Source: Brevibacillus_H sp041920465
GTDB lineage: Bacteria; Bacillota; Bacilli; Brevibacillales; Brevibacillaceae
Assembly: GCA_041920465.1 (NCBI GenBank)
Contig: JBHGXW010000060.1
Span: 1-64,000, forward strand
DNA length: 64,000 nucleotides
Direction: 5' to 3'
The position numbers and the translations under genes were made by a program. The notes below the pieces were generated by a model, which made no database searches, had not been told where the DNA came from, and was given only the letters and a program-made list of their open reading frames with translations. This document shows, one piece after another, positions 60,018 to 64,000 of this stretch (its first letter is position 1; each line of letters starts with the position of its first letter).

Positions 60018-61355
60018 GTGAGGACTCGTTTTGTGAAACACTTTGGCCAAGTTGCTTTCCTTCTCGTATGTCTTTGTCTGATGGCGATTCCTTTCCAGCA
60101 TGCAGCGCAAGCGAATGCAGAAAAGAAAACTGTCATGATTCCGCTTAAACAGAGAATTGAACGAGGACTGGAGAGTTTTCTGGAACGTGCGTTGGCAAGC
60201 GCAAAAGAGAAGGGCGCCGATCTGGTAGTTCTTGATATCGACACGCCTGGCGGTGAGATCGGGGCTGCCGGCAATATCGCCCGTTTGATCAGGGAAGCGC
60301 CAATGAAAACAGTCGCGTTTATTGACAATCAAGCTTTTTCGGCAGGGACATATATTTCCTTGAACGCCGATCAGATTGTCATGACTCCCGGCAGCAGCAT
60401 GGGAGCGGCTACGCCGGTTTATCAGAACGGCAATGCCGCAGAGGCGAAAGTAATATCGGCCTGGTCGGAGATGATGGCCGGCGCAGCCAAGCTGAACAAC
60501 CGCAATCCGGAGATCGCCCGGGCGATGGTGGAAATCGACAAGGAAATTCCCGGAATCAAACGAAGCGGTACGGTTCTCTCGCTTGATGCGACGAAAGCGC
60601 TGGAGGTCGGCTACGCAGACAAAATCGTCAAGGACAAACAGGAGCTGTTTCGTTATTTAGGAGTACAGGAAGCGGATGTAGAGGAGATCCAGCCGACACT
60701 GAGCGAGCAGGTAGCCCGAATCGTGACCAGTCCTACCGTGATGAGTCTGTTGTTTGTGATCGGGTTGGTTGGATTGACAGCAGAATTATTCATACCTGGA
60801 TTCGGTGTGTCCGGTACGATCGGACTTCTGGCGTTCGCTTTATTCTTCTTCGGTCATTATGTTGCCGGTTTTGCCAGTTGGCTGCACATCGGGCTATTCT
60901 TGCTCGGGGGATTGCTCTTGATTCTCGAGATTTTTCTTCCCGGAGGGATTGTTGGCACTATTGGTTTTATCAGTCTGGTGTCAGGCATAATATTAGCAGC
61001 TTACGATACCGCGCAGGGGGCGCTTTCTCTTGGGATTGCCGCGATAGTCACAGCAATTGTCGCTTATCTGTTGGCAAAATACTTCGGGTTTAAAGGGGTA
61101 TGGAGCCTGTTCATCCTCAAGGCCGAGCAAAGAAACGAAGAAGGATATGTGGCGCATACGGACAAACGCAGCTTGTTGAATCAAGCAGGCACGGCGCTAA
61201 CGCCGCTTCGTCCGGCCGGCATCGTCAAAATTGGCGGTCAGCGAATCGATGCGGTAAGTGCAGGCGGCTTTATTTCGGCAGGTTCTGCGATTATCGTCAT
61301 TCAAGTGGAAGGCACACGTGTTGTGGTGCAGGAACTGGACACAGAAATAAAATAG
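60018..61355 (+). CDS. yqeZ: NfeD family protein with ClpP-like protease domain (YqeZ)
   Basis: The 445-residue protein starts with a signal peptide (FLLVCLCLMAIPFQHAAQA), then a ClpP-class serine protease-like domain (DIDTPGGEIGAAGNIARLI; Ser in AFSAGTYISL), four or so membrane helices (about residues 230-345) and a C-terminal OB-fold NfeD domain. NfeD and flotillin genes are commonly paired and act in membrane microdomains. floA follows 18 nt downstream. Confidence 0.94.
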   Translation: MRTRFVKHFGQVAFLLVCLCLMAIPFQHAAQANAEKKTVMIPLKQRIERGLESFLERALASAKEKGADLVVLDIDTPGGEIGAAGNIARLIREAPMKTVAFIDNQAFSAGTYISLNADQIVMTPGSSMGAATPVYQNGNAAEAKVISAWSEMMAGAAKLNNRNPEIARAMVEIDKEIPGIKRSGTVLSLDATKALEVGYADKIVKDKQELFRYLGVQEADVEEIQPTLSEQVARIVTSPTVMSLLFVIGLVGLTAELFIPGFGVSGTIGLLAFALFFFGHYVAGFASWLHIGLFLLGGLLLILEIFLPGGIVGTIGFISLVSGIILAAYDTAQGALSLGIAAIVTAIVAYLLAKYFGFKGVWSLFILKAEQRNEEGYVAHTDKRSLLNQAGTALTPLRPAGIVKIGGQRIDAVSAGGFISAGSAIIVIQVEGTRVVVQELDTEIK

Positions 61356-61373
61356 TAAGGAGTAGATAGGAGT

Positions 61374-62378
61374 ATGCCAATAGATCCAGGATTTCTTTCT
61401 TTTATTCTGTTAGTAGCATTTGGGATCATTGTCCTCTCGATTTTTTTCTCGTTTGTTCCGGTTATGCTGTGGATTTCAGCATTGGCCTCCGGAGTTCGAA
61501 TCGGAATCATTACCCTTGTCGCCATGCGGCTTCGCCGGGTAATTCCGGCGCGTATCGTCAATCCGTTGATCAAGGCCCGCAAAGCCGGTCTGGAGCTGGA
61601 TACCAATCAACTAGAGAGCCATTATCTCGCCGGGGGAAATGTTGACAGAGTGGTAGATGCTTTGGTTGCAGCTCAGCGTGCCGACATTCCGCTTGGCTTT
61701 GAACGAGCAGCCGCAATCGATTTGGCCGGTCGTGACGTTTTGCAGGCCGTACAAATGAGCGTGAATCCCAAAGTAATCGAAACACCGATCGTCGCGGCAG
61801 TTGCAATGGACGGGATAGAGGTGAAGGCGAAAGCGAAAGTAACGGTACGCGCCAACATTGACCGTCTGGTTGGCGGTGCGGGTGAAGAAACGATTATTGC
61901 CCGTGTCGGCGAGGGGATTGTTACGACAATCGGTTCATCGCAGCAACATAAGGACGTATTGGAAAACCCGGACCGCATCTCGCAGACTGTTTTGAATAAA
62001 GGCTTGGATGCGGGAACTGCCTTTGAAATCTTGTCGATCGACATTGCCGATGTGGATGTAGGCAAGAACATCGGAGCACAGCTTCAAACCGATCAGGCGG
62101 AGGCAGATAAGCGGATTGCCCAGGCGAAAGCGGAAGAACGCCGCGCGATGGCAGTGGCTTTGGAGCAGGAGATGAAAGCCCGTGTCCAAGAGATGAAAGC
62201 CAAAGTGGTGGAAGCAGAAGCGGAAGTTCCGCTTGCCATGGCGGAAGCCCTCCGTTCAGGCAAACTGGGCGTGATGGACTACTACAATTTGCAAAATATC
62301 ATGGCGGATACCAACATGCGCCAATCCTTCAGCCATACCAGCGAAAAACCAAAAGATATCGACTTTGACAAAAAGTAG
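61374..62378 (+). CDS. floA: Flotillin-like protein FloA
   Basis: The 334-residue protein has an N-terminal membrane hairpin (LSFILLVAFGIIVLSIFFSFVPVML), the SPFH-type domain and Glu/Ala-rich coiled coils near residues 235-300 (EADKRIAQAKAEERRAMAVALEQEMK). It scaffolds functional membrane microdomains. It sits in the conserved yqeZ-floA-yqfB-yqfC-yqfD run. Confidence 0.96.
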   Translation: MPIDPGFLSFILLVAFGIIVLSIFFSFVPVMLWISALASGVRIGIITLVAMRLRRVIPARIVNPLIKARKAGLELDTNQLESHYLAGGNVDRVVDALVAAQRADIPLGFERAAAIDLAGRDVLQAVQMSVNPKVIETPIVAAVAMDGIEVKAKAKVTVRANIDRLVGGAGEETIIARVGEGIVTTIGSSQQHKDVLENPDRISQTVLNKGLDAGTAFEILSIDIADVDVGKNIGAQLQTDQAEADKRIAQAKAEERRAMAVALEQEMKARVQEMKAKVVEAEAEVPLAMAEALRSGKLGVMDYYNLQNIMADTNMRQSFSHTSEKPKDIDFDKK

Positions 62379-62390
62379 AGGCGGGATGAG

Positions 62391-62831
62391 ATGGATCTCT
62401 TTGACCTCTTGTTCGATCTTATAGGCCTTTTGATTGGGCTGATCGGCAAATTTTGGATGCTTATTCTCATTTTTCTTGGCTATACTTTGTTCGGCAAATC
62501 GCGCGGATACAAAAAAAGGACGCCAACTATGAGGCCTCCAGTCCTGACTCCCGTATATTCTCCGGAAGCTCCAAGGGAAGTTTCCGAATCAAGGCGAAAT
62601 GAAGCTTCCTATCCACCTGTTGAGACGAAGACAGCGGAGGAAGATACCGTTCTCACCACGCAGGCAGCCAATCCGTTAATTCCGTCTGCAGCCATTGAGC
62701 CAGCTGTTGATTCTTCTGAAGAACCAGCTCCGCCTGATCCGCGGGAAGCTATGAAATGGGCGATGATTTTTTCAGAGCCGCGGGCAAAAGCACCCTATTC
62801 TCCACCTGGAAAATTTATAAAGTACAAATAG
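62391..62831 (+). CDS. Hypothetical protein in the yqfB position
   Basis: The 146-residue protein has one N-terminal membrane helix (IGKFWMLILIFLGYTLFG), then a Pro- and Glu-rich soluble part with no recognised domain. It starts with MDLFDLLFDLIGLLIGLIG, a hydrophobic repeat. It follows floA by 12 nt and ends in a terminator. A link to the FloA microdomain module is suggested by position only. Confidence 0.7.
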   Translation: MDLFDLLFDLIGLLIGLIGKFWMLILIFLGYTLFGKSRGYKKRTPTMRPPVLTPVYSPEAPREVSESRRNEASYPPVETKTAEEDTVLTTQAANPLIPSAAIEPAVDSSEEPAPPDPREAMKWAMIFSEPRAKAPYSPPGKFIKYK

Positions 62832-62857
62832 TCAGGGATGTTCCCTGACTATTTTTT
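62828..62857 (+). terminator. Terminator before yqfC
   Basis: ATAGTCAGGGA pairs with TCCCTGACTAT around a 3-nt loop, followed by TTTTTT. It separates yqfC-yqfD from the floA operon. Confidence 0.88.
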
Positions 62858-62989
62858 GTTTGGGTTTTCTTAGCATGATCAAAGACCCCTCGCGCATAGG
62901 CATATAAGAGAGGGACTCTGTGGGGATTTGATTCAGGTTTGATGACAGCATAATCGGCGCATAGCGCCAGTACGAAGGGGGCTTACACC

Positions 62990-63274
62990 ATGAGACGTTG
63001 GAGCCGCCGCCTGCGCCGATTGGCTGTAGGCGTGCTAGATTTGCCGCAAGATGTGGTTCTTGAAGTCCCGCGAATTACGATGATCGGCCATCTGCAAATG
63101 TATATAGAAAACCATCGCGGCGTTCTTCACTTCAACGACAAAGAGCTTCGTTTGCTGCTTACGAGAGGGCAGCTGTTGGTCCAGGGCGAACAATTGGTGA
63201 TCCGGGCGATTTTGCCGGAAGAAGTTCTGCTCGAAGGAAGAATTGCCGGAGTGAAATTTTTGGAGCAGTCATAA
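62990..63274 (+). CDS. yqfC: Sporulation protein YqfC
   Basis: The 94-residue protein shows the YqfC pattern VLDLPQDVVLEVPRITMIG, HLQMYIENHRGVLHFN and ILPEEVLLEGRIAGVKFLE. In B. subtilis yqfC-yqfD are mother-cell (sigma-E) genes. The upstream GCATAATCG and GCATAGCG are only weakly sigma-E-like. AAGGGGG precedes the ATG. Confidence 0.92.
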   Translation: MRRWSRRLRRLAVGVLDLPQDVVLEVPRITMIGHLQMYIENHRGVLHFNDKELRLLLTRGQLLVQGEQLVIRAILPEEVLLEGRIAGVKFLEQS

Positions 63275-63299
63275 CTTGTATGTGTGGGAGGACGGTACA

Positions 63300-64000
63300 A
63301 TGCGCAATACCTTGCGAGATTGGATGGAAGGACATGTTACGATTACCGTTCGCGGAAAACGATTTGAGAGATTAATCAATCTTGCCGTCCGTGACGGTTT
63401 GCACATCTGGAATATCAGAAGGCAGGGAATGGAAGCAGGGCAGTGCGACATTTTGATCCGGGACTACTTTCGCCTTCGCCCATTATTGCGTCAGACAGGC
63501 TGTCGCTGCCATGTGGTGAAAAGAGAAGGCTTTCCTTTTTGGCTGGTTAAAATGCGCATGCGTGCTGGACTAGCTATCGGAGCTCTGCTTTTTTTCCTTG
63601 GAATGTACATGCTGTCCAGTTTCGTTTGGAGCGTAGATGTGGTTGGCACGCACAAACTCTCTGTTTCACAGGTGAGTCAAGCTGCCGAAAAAATCGGGAT
63701 TAAACCGGGGGCATGGAAGGTCAAACTAAAGGAACCGCAAGTTCTTCAACGTGAGCTGCTGAAATCTCTTCCTGACGCTTCCTGGATCGGTGTTGAAATA
63801 AATGGAACCAAGGCGATCATTTCGGTTGTGGAAAAAGAACAGGAAGAAAAACCGAAACCGCTTAGTCCGAGAAATCTGGTAGCCAGGAAAAAAGCGGTCG
63901 TACACAGTATTTTGGCTGAAGCAGGCAAAACGATGGTAAGCGTCAATCAGTATGTCAACAAGGGTCAAGTCTTGATTTCAGGAATTATCGGCAACGAGAC
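63300..64000 (+). CDS. yqfD: Sporulation protein YqfD (partial, 3' end beyond window)
   Basis: The 233 visible residues start MRNTLRDWMEGHVTITVRGK, have one membrane helix near residues 87-107 (AGLAIGALLFFLGMYMLSSFV) and a YqfD-type extracytoplasmic part (VVGTHKLSVSQVSQAAEKIG). The frame stays open to the edge. YqfD is a sporulation protein in other Firmicutes, function not well defined. GGGAGGAC precedes the ATG. Confidence 0.93.
   Translation, partial: MRNTLRDWMEGHVTITVRGKRFERLINLAVRDGLHIWNIRRQGMEAGQCDILIRDYFRLRPLLRQTGCRCHVVKREGFPFWLVKMRMRAGLAIGALLFFLGMYMLSSFVWSVDVVGTHKLSVSQVSQAAEKIGIKPGAWKVKLKEPQVLQRELLKSLPDASWIGVEINGTKAIISVVEKEQEEKPKPLSPRNLVARKKAVVHSILAEAGKTMVSVNQYVNKGQVLISGIIGNE

Overview
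This is a 64 kb chromosomal window from an endospore-forming Firmicute (Bacillales). The call rests on strong AGGAGG-type ribosome binding sites, frequent TTG/GTG starts, sporulation genes (gpr, spoIIP, yqxA, yqfC, yqfD), a T-box, a CIRCE element, and gene order that follows the Bacillus subtilis yqe-yqf region. The GC-balanced composition and the rearrangements fit a relative outside Bacillus itself (Alicyclobacillaceae or Paenibacillaceae type). That placement is inference. No tRNA, rRNA, CRISPR array, prophage or intact insertion sequence was seen.

Layout. 1-4585: accessory genes, namely an alpha/beta hydrolase cut by the window edge, a beta-lactamase-fold protein without a signal peptide, a peptide-binding lipoprotein, a gamma-glutamyl-GABA hydrolase-like amidotransferase and a DCC-family protein. 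4694-9917: the conserved run yqeG-yqeH-aroE-yhbY-nadD-yqeK-rsfS-yqeM. 9914-12830: leuS behind a consensus promoter and a leucine T-box. 12985-23102: a broken-up late-competence locus in which comER, comEA and comEB are on the minus strand and comEC on the plus strand. An acetate-type symporter operon, a phosphotriesterase-family gene and asnB lie between them. 23199-24817: an ECF sigma factor with its membrane anti-sigma partner. 25151-29394: holA, rpsT, gpr, spoIIP, yqxA. 29597-35364: a five-gene oligopeptide/dipeptide ABC transporter, then a broken hydrolase gene, an Xaa-Pro peptidase and a VOC protein. 38301-50696: lepA, hemW, the hrcA-grpE-dnaK heat-shock operon, dnaJ, prmA, rsmE, mtaB, a Nudix gene and deoC. 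50738-58941: a Na/Pi-type transporter, an RlmI-like methyltransferase with an unusual internal insertion, a secreted esterase-like protein, an unknown gene, ddl, a DinB-like gene and murF. 59246-64000: rpsU, yqeY, an NfeD-type protein, floA, yqfC and yqfD (cut by the edge).

The conserved core serves translation and ribosome assembly (yqeH, yhbY, rsfS, leuS, rpsT, lepA, prmA, rsmE, mtaB, rpsU), protein folding (hrcA, grpE, dnaK, dnaJ), DNA uptake (comEA, comEC), cell-wall precursors (ddl, murF) and sporulation. The transporter, peptidases and amidotransferase point to peptide and amino-acid scavenging.

The most unusual signal is a family of dispersed intergenic elements with shared ends (5' AGTT..GCCCCGCC, 3' GGGTGGGTTTTCTT) and variable, hairpin-rich interiors. 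Four clear copies and one degraded copy were found. The largest lies between a candidate promoter and the lepA start. Other points of interest are the scrambled comE locus, the roughly 59-residue insertion in the RlmI-like enzyme, and the mirrored GATGATCACC leaders of the broken hydrolase and the peptidase gene.
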